Shown here piece by piece: positions 29,568 to 38,192 of a stretch of DNA of 64,000 nt (its first letter is position 1; every line of letters begins with the position of its first letter). Under the pieces are notes generated by a model. It ran no database searches. It saw only the letters and a list, made by a program, of their open reading frames with translations, and was not told the DNA's origin. The stretch covers positions 22,462 to 86,461 of the forward strand of contig JANXYQ010000065.1 in assembly GCA_025355995.1 (NCBI GenBank), given 5' to 3'. Source of the stretch: Spirochaetaceae bacterium. Its GTDB lineage: Bacteria; Spirochaetota; Spirochaetia; Treponematales; Rectinemataceae. Both the position numbers and the translations under genes were made by a program.

Positions 29568-30824
29568 TCAAGCCATCTTCCTGACGGCCGCGCGGAGCGA
29601 GCGTTCCACGCGGCCGTCGGAGGATTCTACCGTCCCCAATTGGATTTTCTCTAAACGGTTGAATTTCGCGTAACTCCATAGCGCGGAAGCCAATGTCCGA
29701 GCGAAGGCGGCGGGCCCGCCGCAACCCACGGGCGGGTCGACGGCAAGGCGCCTCGCGAGCAGCGTGGAGCGAGGCCGATCGGCTTTGGCGTCGAGGAGCC
29801 CGACGATGGACGCGTCGCCAGCGGCTCCGAGAAGGAGCAGCGGAAGGGCGAAGTACCCGAATTGGCGTTTAGCCTCAGGTAAGTAGCATTCGAGCTGATA
29901 TTCTCGATCGAATAGGCGCCGCGTCCTTTTCCTGTCGATTATCAACGGGTCGAAGGGCGAGAGCGCGATTATCCGGGCTTCAAGCTCGCCAATTTCCTTC
30001 GATAGTCCCGCGATGGCTCCGGGAAGCGCAAAATAAGGTTTTCGAGCGGAAGGGCGGTCGGTGTCCGGATGATCGACGATAGTAATCTCCAGTAGGCGGC
30101 CATCCTCGATCCGAGCCGAAAGCTCGGTCGAGATGCCCTCGACTCCGTCCTTCCGCAGATACGCGATCTCAGCCTCGGAAAAAATTCCGAGGGATGAAGC
30201 CGCCTGGTCGATGTAGTAGGCTGCCATCTCCTTGTCGCTCGGTACGGATAGCCCGACGCACCCGGGGATTGCCCGCTCGGCGAGCTCGTATACCTTTTGG
30301 AAACCTCTGCGCGTCAAGGAGACTAGCTCGCCCGAGTGGAAAAGATACTCGAGCGCGATCTTAGCGGGCTTCCAGTCCCACCATCCCCGCGAGCCTTTAG
30401 CGCCCTCAATGAAATCCTGGGCGCGCAGCGGACCTTCGGCGCGGATCCTGTCGCGGACGAAGGATATCGCCTCGAGGTCCGCGCGGAACCATTCGTGCCC
30501 TTGAGCTCGGACGCGTCGCATCCTGGGAAGGCAGTAGCGGTAGCCTTCGATGGGGATATAGGCCGCAGCATGCGACCAGTATTCGAGGATCCGCCGCGGC
30601 TCGGATTCGAGGGCGGGGAGGTGCTCGGGCCGGTAGCCCGAATTGCGGATCCAAAGAACGTGGTGGTGCGCTCGCTCGACGACGCTGATCGTGTCGATCT
30701 GGACCGAGCCTAGATGCCGGAGCGCCGCGAGTGTGTCATCCGCGCCGCCGCGGCCGAAAGTCCCTATCCCCGAAGACCTTATCGCGATTGTCCTGGCCGC
30801 GGAGGCGCTTAGCTCTTCGATCAT
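29568..30824 (-). CDS. YcaQ/AlkX-type DNA glycosylase (winged-helix HTH_42)
   Basis: A 418-residue protein of the YcaQ/AlkZ superfamily, which opens interstrand crosslinks and bulky N-alkyl lesions. The catalytic QxD motif is visible as VQIDTISVVERAHH (Gln42, Asp44), which fits the YcaQ side of the family; AlkZ has QxQ. The C-terminal half has SPFDPLIIDRKRTRRLFDREYQLECYLP, quoted here in part, typical of the family. It faces jag tail to tail with a 13-nt gap. Crosslink repair is family knowledge. Confidence 0.87.
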   Translation of the reverse strand: MIEELSASAARTIAIRSSGIGTFGRGGADDTLAALRHLGSVQIDTISVVERAHHHVLWIRNSGYRPEHLPALESEPRRILEYWSHAAAYIPIEGYRYCLPRMRRVRAQGHEWFRADLEAISFVRDRIRAEGPLRAQDFIEGAKGSRGWWDWKPAKIALEYLFHSGELVSLTRRGFQKVYELAERAIPGCVGLSVPSDKEMAAYYIDQAASSLGIFSEAEIAYLRKDGVEGISTELSARIEDGRLLEITIVDHPDTDRPSARKPYFALPGAIAGLSKEIGELEARIIALSPFDPLIIDRKRTRRLFDREYQLECYLPEAKRQFGYFALPLLLLGAAGDASIVGLLDAKADRPRSTLLARRLAVDPPVGCGGPAAFARTLASALWSYAKFNRLEKIQLGTVESSDGRVERSLRAAVRKMA

Positions 30825-30967
30825 GCTTAACGAATGTATAGCCGGGGACCTGCCGGCGCAATACGCGGGCGTATCTTTTCGGAGGTCGCCGGAGACTTTC
30901 TTATGCGGGCGCCAATGCGTACAATACGAGAAACGCGCGTCAAAGCGCGAAAATAGGAGCGAAGCCC

Positions 30968-32005
30968 GTGCTCATCATCGTCGCCCTGTTCGCTATCCTT
31001 GCGCTCGTCCTGTTCTTGCCTTTCCTCGTAAAGAAAGTCGAGGAAAACCTGGAAATCTTCCTCTTCGCCATGGGCGTTCTAGCAGTGACGGTGAGCGCTC
31101 GCTGGACTTGGCCCCTCGTCGAGGAGGCGCTCATCGAGCCGATTAAGATCACCGCGGCGGTCCTTATCGCAGGCTTGCTTTTAAAATTCCTTCGCCCCGC
31201 GGCTCGAAAGGCCGTCGGCGCTGCGATCTCCGCTCTCGGCGTAAAGGCCTTCGCCTTTGCGATCGTAGTCGTCCTCGGATTCATCTCCAGCGTCATTACG
31301 GCGATTATCGCGGCCCTCCTCCTCGTTGAGGTTATCGACTGCATGAGCCTGGACCGAACCGACGAGATCAAGATCGTAGTTATAGCGTGCTTCGCCATCG
31401 GAATGGGGGCAGTGCTCACACCCTTGGGCGAGCCACTCGCTACGATCACCATCGCTAAGCTCAGGGGAGAGCCCTATAACGCGTCCTTCTGGTTCCTCTT
31501 CTCCGAGTTCTGGCGGTTCGTAGTCCCCGGCGTCCTCGGCTTCGGCATCCTCGCCGCGCTCATCGTGAAGAAAGGCGCGGATGATTCCTCGCTGAAGGAA
31601 GATAGGGCCGAAGGTCTCGTAGACCTACTTTTGCGAACGGCAAAAACCTATCTCTTCGTGATGGCGCTCGTGTTCCTCGGGACGGGCTTCAAGCCCATCA
31701 TCGATGCATATATCTCCAAGTTGCCAGCGACCGGCCTTTTCTGGCTCAACTCGATTTCCGCCATCCTCGACAACGCGACTCTCGCCGCCGCCGAGGTCGG
31801 CCCGTCGATGAGCGCGCGACAGCTCGCATATGCCCTCCTCGGCTTGATTATCGCCGGAGGGATGCTAATCCCGGGCAATATCCCCAATATCATCTCGGCA
31901 GGCAAGCTCAGGATCAAGAGCAAGGAATGGCTGGCGGTCGGCGTACCGGTCGGGGCGGCCGCGATGGCGATATTTTTCGCGGCGTTGCTCGTTTTCATGC
32001 CTTGA
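30968..32005 (+). CDS. DUF1646 family membrane protein (putative ion transporter)
   Basis: A 345-residue protein with about ten hydrophobic segments spread over its whole length, so it sits in the inner membrane. It starts with GTG after TAGGAG. Two internal stretches, FAIGMGAVLTPLGEPLATI and NSISAILDNATLAAAEVGPS, resemble the paired Gly/Pro/Asn re-entrant loops of ion-transporter-superfamily proteins (NhaD/ArsB-like). The family is DUF1646, with no proven substrate. A DinB-like gene follows by 13 nt and is probably cotranscribed. Confidence 0.8.
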   Translation: MLIIVALFAILALVLFLPFLVKKVEENLEIFLFAMGVLAVTVSARWTWPLVEEALIEPIKITAAVLIAGLLLKFLRPAARKAVGAAISALGVKAFAFAIVVVLGFISSVITAIIAALLLVEVIDCMSLDRTDEIKIVVIACFAIGMGAVLTPLGEPLATITIAKLRGEPYNASFWFLFSEFWRFVVPGVLGFGILAALIVKKGADDSSLKEDRAEGLVDLLLRTAKTYLFVMALVFLGTGFKPIIDAYISKLPATGLFWLNSISAILDNATLAAAEVGPSMSARQLAYALLGLIIAGGMLIPGNIPNIISAGKLRIKSKEWLAVGVPVGAAAMAIFFAALLVFMP

Positions 32006-32018
32006 GATAGGAGGAACC

Positions 32019-32510
32019 ATGACTACGGAACAGAAGCTCGGGCTGATCGCGGTATTCCAGGACGGCTACTCTCGGGTCGAAGGCTTGGTGGCTGGCATCG
32101 GCTCCGAGGAGCTCAGGTTCGTTCCGCCGCTTCTCGATGCCTGGTCGACAAACGATTTCCTCGTGCATTTCCTCGACGCCGATATTAGCCTGGCGTTTCG
32201 CGTACGAACCGCGATAGCCGAGCCGGGCAATGCGGTCCCGGTATGGGAGGAGCAGGCCTGGAGGGATGCGCTCCGCTACGACGACGAGGACGGCCTCGCG
32301 TGCCTCGCGCTTGCGAAGGGAATCCGTGGCTATGTCTCTACGGGTTTGCGTTCCGCGGTAGATGCCGATTGGTCGAAATTCTGCATCATGCACCAGTCGA
32401 AGGGCCGGCTGGAGCTCGATGCGCTACTTGAGATGTACGATCATCACATCGCATTCCACTTGCCGCTAATAAAGAGGAACAGGCAGGCCTGGCTTAAGCG
32501 CGGAGTCTGA
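32019..32510 (+). CDS. DinB/YfiT-fold protein
   Basis: A 163-residue four-helix protein of the DinB-like superfamily. It has the LDAWSTNDFLVHFLDADI segment, where the usual WSxxxhlxHl helix carries one metal His, and MYDHHIAFHLPLIKRN, which supplies the other His ligands. These enzymes often use thiol cofactors or act as metal hydrolases; the actual reaction is unknown. A TAGGAGG site precedes the ATG. Confidence 0.75.
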   Translation: MTTEQKLGLIAVFQDGYSRVEGLVAGIGSEELRFVPPLLDAWSTNDFLVHFLDADISLAFRVRTAIAEPGNAVPVWEEQAWRDALRYDDEDGLACLALAKGIRGYVSTGLRSAVDADWSKFCIMHQSKGRLELDALLEMYDHHIAFHLPLIKRNRQAWLKRGV

Positions 32511-32529
32511 GCGGGAAGACGCCGAACGC

Positions 32530-33864
32530 CTATTTGCCCGAGTCGGGAGCCGCGGGACCCACGAACGCCTTCAGCTTGAGGTACTCCGTGTTGAGCCTCG
32601 CGGTTCTCGCGTTGAGCCTGGCTAGCCGCTGGGCGAGAAGGCGCGCAAGGAAGATGCCGTAGTGGGGGCTTTGCTTGATTAAATTGACGAAATCCTGTTT
32701 TGAAATCTTGATTAGCGAGCAAGGTCCCTTTGCGACTACCGTCGCGGAGCGCCGGTTCGAAAGCAGGAAGGACATCTCGCCCATGAAAAGATCGTCCGGT
32801 GTCAATGATGATACGAATTTCCCTTTAGAGTATACATAGAGCGTACCTGATACGATGTAGTAGAGGAAATCCGACTCCTCGCCCTCCGAGCAAATGTACG
32901 CGCCGTCCTTGAACAGGACTTCCTCGGAACTCTCGAATATCTTCGGGATGGCATTGGACTCGGCCTTCCTATGCTCTATCTCGAAGGAGACCTCGTTTCC
33001 CTTCTCGTTGTAGGCGAGATTCTTCACATACAGATTAGCCATCTGCATGCCCATCCCATGAAGTCCCGGCGTCTCGGGAGCGGCTGTCAGCCGTCCCCGC
33101 CAATCGAAGCCGTCGCCCTCGTCCCTGATCGAGATGCGCGTTCGCTCCGGCGTTATAGTGTAGGAGAAATACACCTTTCTGGCCTTTATCGTCGGATCCT
33201 TGTTCTTCTCCCGAATGAGTTCCATGATATCGCCGTTACGCTCGAGCCACGCCGTCTTTTCGTCGTAGCCGATCCTGCAATTCCCGTGTTCGATAGCGTT
33301 GATCAGGAGCTCGAGCAGGGCGACGTGGAGCTTTTCCTTCTCTTCGCGGCCGATGAGGTTGGAGTTGTAGAGATAATTGGTAACGAGGTTGGTGTAGGTC
33401 GTTATATCCAAGGGGTCGTTGTCTATCACGAAGGCGCCTGAGATCGTCTTGAGGAGGTGCTGTTGGATGCCGCGCTGGAAGAGAATTTGCTTGTTCTGTC
33501 GTACGATGCGCAGGAGGCGGGGGAGGCTCGCCGTGAACTCCTTCTTGCGCAACAGGGCTATGATATTCGCGTCGCGCATCTCCTCGAGGAGCTTCTTGTC
33601 GTCCATGTTGTCATGGATCCCGATAATACCGCCATAGTGAAGCCAGGGATCCTCCTGAATCTCCTTGAGGATACCTAGGCAATCTACATGGGGGTCGGAG
33701 AAATAGAAGATCTTCATCTCCGGAAGCTCGTATTTCAAGAACTCGATCACCTCGCCTGGATCGTTGAAAAAGACAGGGGTGAGCTCCCCATCGGATCGGG
33801 CGCACTCGAGCCGTATTATCTCGTTCAGTTTTTCGTCGCTCGAGACGACAGGAATCTTGCGCAT
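32530..33864 (-). CDS. Signalling protein: receiver-like domain, RsbW-type ATPase and cyclic-nucleotide-binding domain
   Basis: A 444-residue soluble protein with three parts. Residues 1-125 look like a CheY fold without the usual acidic triad. Residues about 135-310 are a HATPase_c domain of the anti-sigma kinase style (N-box LLELLINAIEHGNCRIG, G-box RDEGDGFDWR and HGMGMQMAN). Residues about 315-435 are a Crp-like cNMP-binding fold (SEGEESDFLYYIVSGTLYVY, FMGEMSFL, RSATVVA). A strong GGAGG precedes the ATG. It may phosphorylate an anti-sigma-factor antagonist under nucleotide or effector control. The partner is not in the window, so this is inference. Confidence 0.82.
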   Translation of the reverse strand: MRKIPVVSSDEKLNEIIRLECARSDGELTPVFFNDPGEVIEFLKYELPEMKIFYFSDPHVDCLGILKEIQEDPWLHYGGIIGIHDNMDDKKLLEEMRDANIIALLRKKEFTASLPRLLRIVRQNKQILFQRGIQQHLLKTISGAFVIDNDPLDITTYTNLVTNYLYNSNLIGREEKEKLHVALLELLINAIEHGNCRIGYDEKTAWLERNGDIMELIREKNKDPTIKARKVYFSYTITPERTRISIRDEGDGFDWRGRLTAAPETPGLHGMGMQMANLYVKNLAYNEKGNEVSFEIEHRKAESNAIPKIFESSEEVLFKDGAYICSEGEESDFLYYIVSGTLYVYSKGKFVSSLTPDDLFMGEMSFLLSNRRSATVVAKGPCSLIKISKQDFVNLIKQSPHYGIFLARLLAQRLARLNARTARLNTEYLKLKAFVGPAAPDSGK

Positions 33865-33919
33865 GAATCCTCCGGGGCGGTATGAATCCCTTTGTTTTTC
33901 GGCCGATAAGCGGCTCCGA

Positions 33920-33949
33920 TTGACTTTTTTCCACCCCTATGCCTTGATT
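33920..33949 (+). promoter_or_regulatory. Candidate promoter for the tRNA gene
   Basis: TTGACT (33920-33925) followed 18 nt later by a weak TTGATT (33944-33949), about 17 nt before the mature tRNA start. The -35 is good and the -10 is poor. Confidence 0.35.
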
Positions 33950-33965
33950 GTTACTCGAATTCTTA

Positions 33966-34039
33966 GGGCCTATAGCTCAGTTGGTTAGAGCTGCGGACTC
34001 ATAATCCGTCGGTCCCTGGTTCAAGTCCAGGTGGGCCCA
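33966..34039 (+). tRNA. tRNA with CAT anticodon (tRNA-Ile2 more likely than elongator Met)
   Basis: A complete cloverleaf. The acceptor GGGCCTA pairs with TGGGCCC, the D arm is AGCTC...GAGC, the anticodon loop is CTCATAA on a GCGGA/TCCGT stem, and the T arm is CCTGG-TTCAAGT-CCAGG with discriminator A. The GGGCCTA-type acceptor stem resembles bacterial tRNA-Ile, so a lysidine-modified Ile2 that reads AUA is favoured. Elongator Met cannot be excluded by eye. The 3' CCA is not encoded. Confidence 0.9.
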
Positions 34040-34111
34040 AATAGCAGATGCGAGTTTTCTTTCCCGAAACGGCTGCGAGCCTCGATAGCAAAATTCGATT
34101 TCCCGACAATA

Positions 34112-34141
34112 TTGACCCTCTTAGCATTAATTAAGTAATCT
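34112..34141 (+). promoter_or_regulatory. Candidate pdxST promoter
   Basis: TTGACC (34112-34117), an 18-nt spacer and TAATCT (34136-34141), 24 nt before the pdxS ATG, which itself follows AAGGAG. Based on consensus match only. Confidence 0.5.
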
Positions 34142-34165
34142 AGGCGTCAGGATAAGGAGACAACG

Positions 34166-35071
34166 ATGAGTGACGGATTGTGGTCGGAGCGCCAGAGCGC
34201 CGAGTGGCGGACTAAGGTCGGCCTCGCCGAGATGCTGAAGGGCGGCGTGATAATGGACGTCACCAACGCGGAGCAGGCGAGGATAGCCGAGAAGGCAGGG
34301 GCGGTCGCGGTCATGGCCCTCGAGCGGGTTCCCGCGGATATAAGGGCCACGGGTGGCGTCGCGAGGATGTCCGATCCCAAGATAATCAAGGAGATCCAGG
34401 CCGCCGTCTCCATTCCCGTCATGGCGAAATGCCGGATAGGTCACTTCGTCGAGGCGAGGATACTCGAGGCCCTCGAGGTCGACTTCATCGATGAGTCCGA
34501 GGTCCTCACGCCCGCCGACGATCGTTTCCACGTCAACAAGCATACCTTCAAGGTTCCTTTCGTCTGCGGTTGCCGCGACCTCGGGGAGGCGCTTCGCCGC
34601 ATCGGCGAGGGCGCGACCATGATCCGCACCAAGGGCGAGCCTGGAACCGGCGACGTAATCGAGGCGGTTCGCCATATGCGATCGGTTACCGACGAGATCG
34701 CGCGGCTCTCCCGGCTCAGGGTCGAGGAGCTCATGACCGCCGCCAAGGACCTCGGCGCTCCCTACGAGCTCGTCGTCGAGGTAGCTCGCACCGGCAAGCT
34801 CCCTGTGCCCAATTTTTCGGCCGGCGGCGTAGCGACGCCAGCCGATGCCGCCCTCATGATGGAGCTCGGGGCCGAGACCGTCTTCGTGGGATCGGGCATA
34901 TTCAAGTCGGGCGATCCCGCCCGGCGCGCGACGGCGATCGTCGGCGCGGTTACCTACTACAAGGACGCGAAAAAGCTAGCCCAGCTCTCCGAGGATCTCG
35001 GGGAGCCGATGGTCGGCATCGGCCTCGACGAGCTTCGCGACGACCAGCGTATGGCCAAGAGAGGTTGGTGA
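34166..35071 (+). CDS. pdxS: Pyridoxal 5'-phosphate synthase subunit PdxS
   Basis: Builds PLP from ribose 5-phosphate, glyceraldehyde 3-phosphate and ammonia supplied by PdxT, as a dodecameric (beta/alpha)8 barrel. It is 301 residues, one of the most conserved bacterial proteins. [20 protein letters not shown], the phosphate-loop region [11 protein letters not shown], the catalytic Lys in [10 protein letters not shown] and [12 protein letters not shown], and [20 protein letters not shown] are all recognisable. pdxT follows by 4 nt. Confidence 0.97.
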   Translation: MSDGLWSERQSAEWRTKVGLAEMLKGGVIMDVTNAEQARIAEKAGAVAVMALERVPADIRATGGVARMSDPKIIKEIQAAVSIPVMAKCRIGHFVEARILEALEVDFIDESEVLTPADDRFHVNKHTFKVPFVCGCRDLGEALRRIGEGATMIRTKGEPGTGDVIEAVRHMRSVTDEIARLSRLRVEELMTAAKDLGAPYELVVEVARTGKLPVPNFSAGGVATPADAALMMELGAETVFVGSGIFKSGDPARRATAIVGAVTYYKDAKKLAQLSEDLGEPMVGIGLDELRDDQRMAKRGW

Positions 35072-35075
35072 GGGA

Positions 35076-35639
35076 ATGAGGCGAGTCGGCGTTCTCGCCC
35101 TGCAGGGCGACTACGCCGCCCATCGGGCGGCCCTCGAGAGCGCGGGAGCCGAGGCCTACGAGGCGCGGACTTCCGCCGACATCGAATCGGCCGAGGCACT
35201 CGTGCTCCCGGGCGGCGAGAGCACGGTCATGGGGAGCCTGCTCGTCCGCTTCGGGCTGATGGAAAGGCTTATCGAGAGGATTCGGGACGGCTTGCCAGTC
35301 CTGGGCACCTGCGCCGGGCTCATCCTTCTCGCGGCCAGGATAGACGGCCGAGAGCAGCCAGGAATTAGGCTCCTGGACGTATCGGTGCTCAGGAACGCGT
35401 ACGGCAGGCAAATTGCGAGCTTCAGGGCCAGGGTGACGACTGCGCTGCCGAGCGTCGGTCCGATCGAGGCGGTATTCATCAGGGCGCCGAAGATAACCGA
35501 CGTGGGCGAGGGCGTTCAGGTGCTTGCCGAGCACGACGGCTTCCCGATCCTCGTCCGGCAGGGCGGCATCGTCGGCTGTACTTTCCACCCCGAGCTAGTC
35601 CCGGGCGCCGCCCTTCATCGATGGTTTCTCTCCCTCTAG
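35076..35639 (+). CDS. pdxT: Pyridoxal 5'-phosphate synthase glutaminase PdxT
   Basis: Class I glutaminase that passes ammonia to PdxS. It is 187 residues. GVLALQGDYAAHRAAL is at the N-terminus. LVLPGGESTVMG forms the oxyanion-loop region, GTCAGLILLA holds the nucleophile Cys, and TFHPEL holds the His-x-Glu of the catalytic triad. Its last 45 nt overlap the 3' end of the convergent CNNM/CBS gene. Confidence 0.96.
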   Translation: MRRVGVLALQGDYAAHRAALESAGAEAYEARTSADIESAEALVLPGGESTVMGSLLVRFGLMERLIERIRDGLPVLGTCAGLILLAARIDGREQPGIRLLDVSVLRNAYGRQIASFRARVTTALPSVGPIEAVFIRAPKITDVGEGVQVLAEHDGFPILVRQGGIVGCTFHPELVPGAALHRWFLSL

Positions 35640-36914
35640 CCGCGTCACTAGAAGCTTGTCTATCCGATTTCCGTCCATATCCAGGACTTCGAAAAGGAAG
35701 TCCTCCCAGCGGCACTTGTCACCCGCCCTGGGGATGGTGCCCATTCGATCTAACACTAGACCCGCGACCGTATCGTAGTCCTCGAAACGCTCGAGGGCGA
35801 GGCCGAGCTCCTCGCCGAAACGGTCGAGGGTAAGCGAGCCGTCCACTAGGTAGCTCCCGTCCTGGCGCTTCGTGATCTCGGGCTCTTCGTCGTCACCGAG
35901 CCCCGGCATATCGCCGACGATCGACTCGACGAGGTCCGACAGGGCTATCAGGCCGGATACCCCGCCGTATTCGTCCAGGATCAGAGCGCTCTTCGCGGCT
36001 CCGGCCTTCAGCGCGGCGAAGGCCTTCAAGGCCGAGACCGATTCCGGAACGAAGACCGGCTCCCTCAGGAAGGCACGGGGATCCTGAAAGCCGTCGGCGG
36101 CGATCGCCGCCAAGCAGTCCTTGACGGGGAGCATGCCTATCACATTATCGAGGTCGCCGTCGACGGCCGGGAGGTAAGCGTAACGGGCGTTCTCGATAAT
36201 ATGCTTGCGCGCGCGCGCGGGCCCGTCGAGCAGGTCGATGAACGACACTTCGGTCCGCGGCGTCATGAGCGAAGTCACCCGCCGATCGCCGAGCGAGAGA
36301 ACCCCTTCGACCATCTCCCGTTCGCTTTTCTCGAATACTCCCGTTTCCGCTCCCTGTGCGATGAGGACGCGGACCTCTTCCTCGGTCACCGCGGGTTCCT
36401 GGCTTCGCTTCGCCCCTATTAGAAAGACGATGAGCTCGGTGACGGCCGATAAGAAACGCGCGAGTGGCGCGAAGGCCACGGCGAAAAGCCGGACCGGGCC
36501 GATGACCGCCGCCGCTATAGTCTCGGGCCTCGATAGGGCAAGGGTCTTGGGCACGAGCTCGCCAAGGATTACGGAAACGAAGGTCGTCAGGATTACTACG
36601 ATGGCGACCGAGAGCGGACCGGCGGTGGATGCCAGGAAAGGTACCGCCCGGATGCTCTCTTCGAGCCCGCGCGCCACGGTAGCGCCGCCGAATGCACCCG
36701 CGAGTGTGCCGATGAGTGTGATGACCACCTGGATCGTAGAGAGGAAATGCGAGGGATTCTCCGCGGTCTCCAGGGCGAGGCGGTAATTTTTCTTGCCTTG
36801 ATCGGCCTCGTGCTTGAGCCTCGCCTTTCGCGAGGACACGATGGCCATTTCGGATAGCGAGAAAAAACCGTTGAGAAGGATTAGGCAGAGGAGGACGAGA
36901 AGGTCAAGCGCCAT
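35595..36914 (-). CDS. CNNM/CBS-domain membrane protein (hemolysin C/CorC family)
   Basis: A 439-residue inner-membrane protein. A CNNM (DUF21) region with about four hydrophobic segments covers residues 1-185. Two CBS domains follow (about 205-330; VTSLMTPRTEVSFIDL and DNVIGMLPVKDCL). A CorC_HlyC C-terminal domain includes YLVDGSLTLDRFGEELGL. Family members are linked to Mg2+ or other cation export, and the hemolysin name is historical. A run of alternating GC (36207-36219) falls in the coding region. The convergent overlap with pdxT means the two messages can pair at their 3' ends. Confidence 0.92.
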   Translation of the reverse strand: MALDLLVLLCLILLNGFFSLSEMAIVSSRKARLKHEADQGKKNYRLALETAENPSHFLSTIQVVITLIGTLAGAFGGATVARGLEESIRAVPFLASTAGPLSVAIVVILTTFVSVILGELVPKTLALSRPETIAAAVIGPVRLFAVAFAPLARFLSAVTELIVFLIGAKRSQEPAVTEEEVRVLIAQGAETGVFEKSEREMVEGVLSLGDRRVTSLMTPRTEVSFIDLLDGPARARKHIIENARYAYLPAVDGDLDNVIGMLPVKDCLAAIAADGFQDPRAFLREPVFVPESVSALKAFAALKAGAAKSALILDEYGGVSGLIALSDLVESIVGDMPGLGDDEEPEITKRQDGSYLVDGSLTLDRFGEELGLALERFEDYDTVAGLVLDRMGTIPRAGDKCRWEDFLFEVLDMDGNRIDKLLVTRLEGEKPSMKGGARD

Positions 36915-37096
36915 GGTGCGGCCTATTCATATTCCGTTTATGATACCGCGTATTCCGCCGGATCGTCGAGAGTCGAATGAAACGCGTTCGCGTCAGCTGG
37001 GCGTTCCCAATTTGTAATGCCAGTATTGAGCGCCTATACTATAAACTAGCGCGGTATTGCGAATAAGAGACCTCCGGTCGAGGGATTGGAGACGCT

Positions 37097-37456
37097 ATGC
37101 TTATCAAGTTGTTTTTGGAAAGAAGCAACGAATTCGTCGTCGAGGGAGAGGACGGCTACTTCGTCGAAGCAAACGCCTCCGAGGCGATGTCCGCCATACT
37201 TCCCGCCTTGAGCCCGCCTGAAAAACTTAAATTCGAACAGATGAAGGACATCTACGTGGCGAAGTCCTCGAGCGGCGCGGTCCACGAGGGTTGTTACTAT
37301 TTTCTCGTCTCCCGCGACGCGCAGGCCATCAAGTTCGAATCCGCCGCCTTCATGACCTCCGACCTCTCGGCGCGCGGCGGGAAGGTTAAGGTCATCCCGG
37401 ACGTTCCGATTTCCAGGATCGAGGACCTAATCGCATTCGATCCTTCCGCATATTGA
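37097..37456 (+). CDS. Hypothetical protein, 119 residues
   Basis: Starts MLIKLFLERSNEFVVEGEDG after a GGAG about 6 nt upstream. It is soluble, mixed alpha/beta in pattern, acidic, with no signal peptide or known motif seen. GC-rich codon use like its neighbours and a clean start argue that it is real. The upstream 180 nt and downstream 99 nt hold no other gene. I do not recognise its family. Confidence 0.6.
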   Translation: MLIKLFLERSNEFVVEGEDGYFVEANASEAMSAILPALSPPEKLKFEQMKDIYVAKSSSGAVHEGCYYFLVSRDAQAIKFESAAFMTSDLSARGGKVKVIPDVPISRIEDLIAFDPSAY

Positions 37457-37555
37457 TCCTTCAACCTGCGCTCCAGGTACTGAATAGTCCTGGCAGCTCA
37501 GGGATGTCATTACGGCTTAGGGAACGAAGGCCACGAGCGCGAAGATTTTCGGGAA

Positions 37556-38080
37556 CTAAACCGCGCGTCCCTCCTTGCGATGTCCATATAGATAAAAGGC
37601 GCCGCCGGCATCGCCCAGTCGACGCGTTATCTCGGCCTCGTCCATGACGAGTGTGCCCTCGGCCAGCAGGTGCGCGAGGCCATGGGTGAAAATCCAAGAT
37701 TGAATCACCGAATCGTCGCGAGTCTCCGGGACGGCGAGGGAATCGAGGGTCCTTGCGCCAATATCCTTCTTACCCGAAACAATGAATTGGAAGAGCCGGG
37801 GCTCTTCGCGGGCGAAGGCGATGTAGCCGACCGCGGAGTCGAGGGCTTCGTCCCCGGTCAGTGATTTCAGTTGAGCCTTCGCGAGGAGGAGGGAGGCCTC
37901 GACGAAGGCAGCCTTCCTGAGATCCTCCATCGAGCCGAGCCCCGAATAGATCGGCATGGTCGAGGCTCCGAGCCGCGCTGCGATCGCTCGCGCCGAGACC
38001 GATGACCAGCCCCTTTCACGTATGAGGGCGAGGGTGGTCTCGATGATCTTGTCCTTTTTTATGCTTGTTCGGCCTGTCAT
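37556..38080 (-). CDS. TetR-family transcriptional regulator
   Basis: A 174-residue DNA-binding regulator. The helix-turn-helix (RGWSSVSARAIAARLGAS then MPIYSGLGSMEDLRKAAF) lies in the first 60 residues, and the rest should be the ligand-binding dimer domain. The start is the second of two adjacent ATGs (38083 and 38080). A longer frame upstream would run across the putative operator. The bulk of the upstream DNA is AT-rich. It is divergent from the tag glycosylase, which it may control. The ligand is unknown. Confidence 0.85.
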   Translation of the reverse strand: MTGRTSIKKDKIIETTLALIRERGWSSVSARAIAARLGASTMPIYSGLGSMEDLRKAAFVEASLLLAKAQLKSLTGDEALDSAVGYIAFAREEPRLFQFIVSGKKDIGARTLDSLAVPETRDDSVIQSWIFTHGLAHLLAEGTLVMDEAEITRRLGDAGGAFYLYGHRKEGRAV

Positions 38081-38092
38081 CATTTCATCAAT

Positions 38093-38106
38093 ATAACAAG
38101 TGTTAT
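38093..38106. promoter_or_regulatory. Palindromic operator candidate for the TetR regulator
   Basis: ATAACA-AG-TGTTAT is a perfect 6-bp inverted repeat with a 2-bp centre. It lies 13 nt before the TetR start, in the divergent TetR/tag spacer. Placement and symmetry fit autoregulation and control of tag. Confidence 0.5.
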
Positions 38107-38192
38107 TGTATAAGAATCTGATAAAAAGCAAAAAGCCTTCTCTTTTTCCTCATGCTTGTCCCATGGAAGCAACTGCGCGTATCCTACTGCAC

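Noticed and set aside
36207..36219. Alternating GC tract as a contingency repeat
   Set aside because: It is short, encodes normal residues in the CNNM/CBS protein, and the frame is intact.
38100..38192. Longer tag start at 38100 or 38163
   Set aside because: The extra residues have no match to Tag, and the first would begin inside the putative operator. Start at 38193 gives the normal length.
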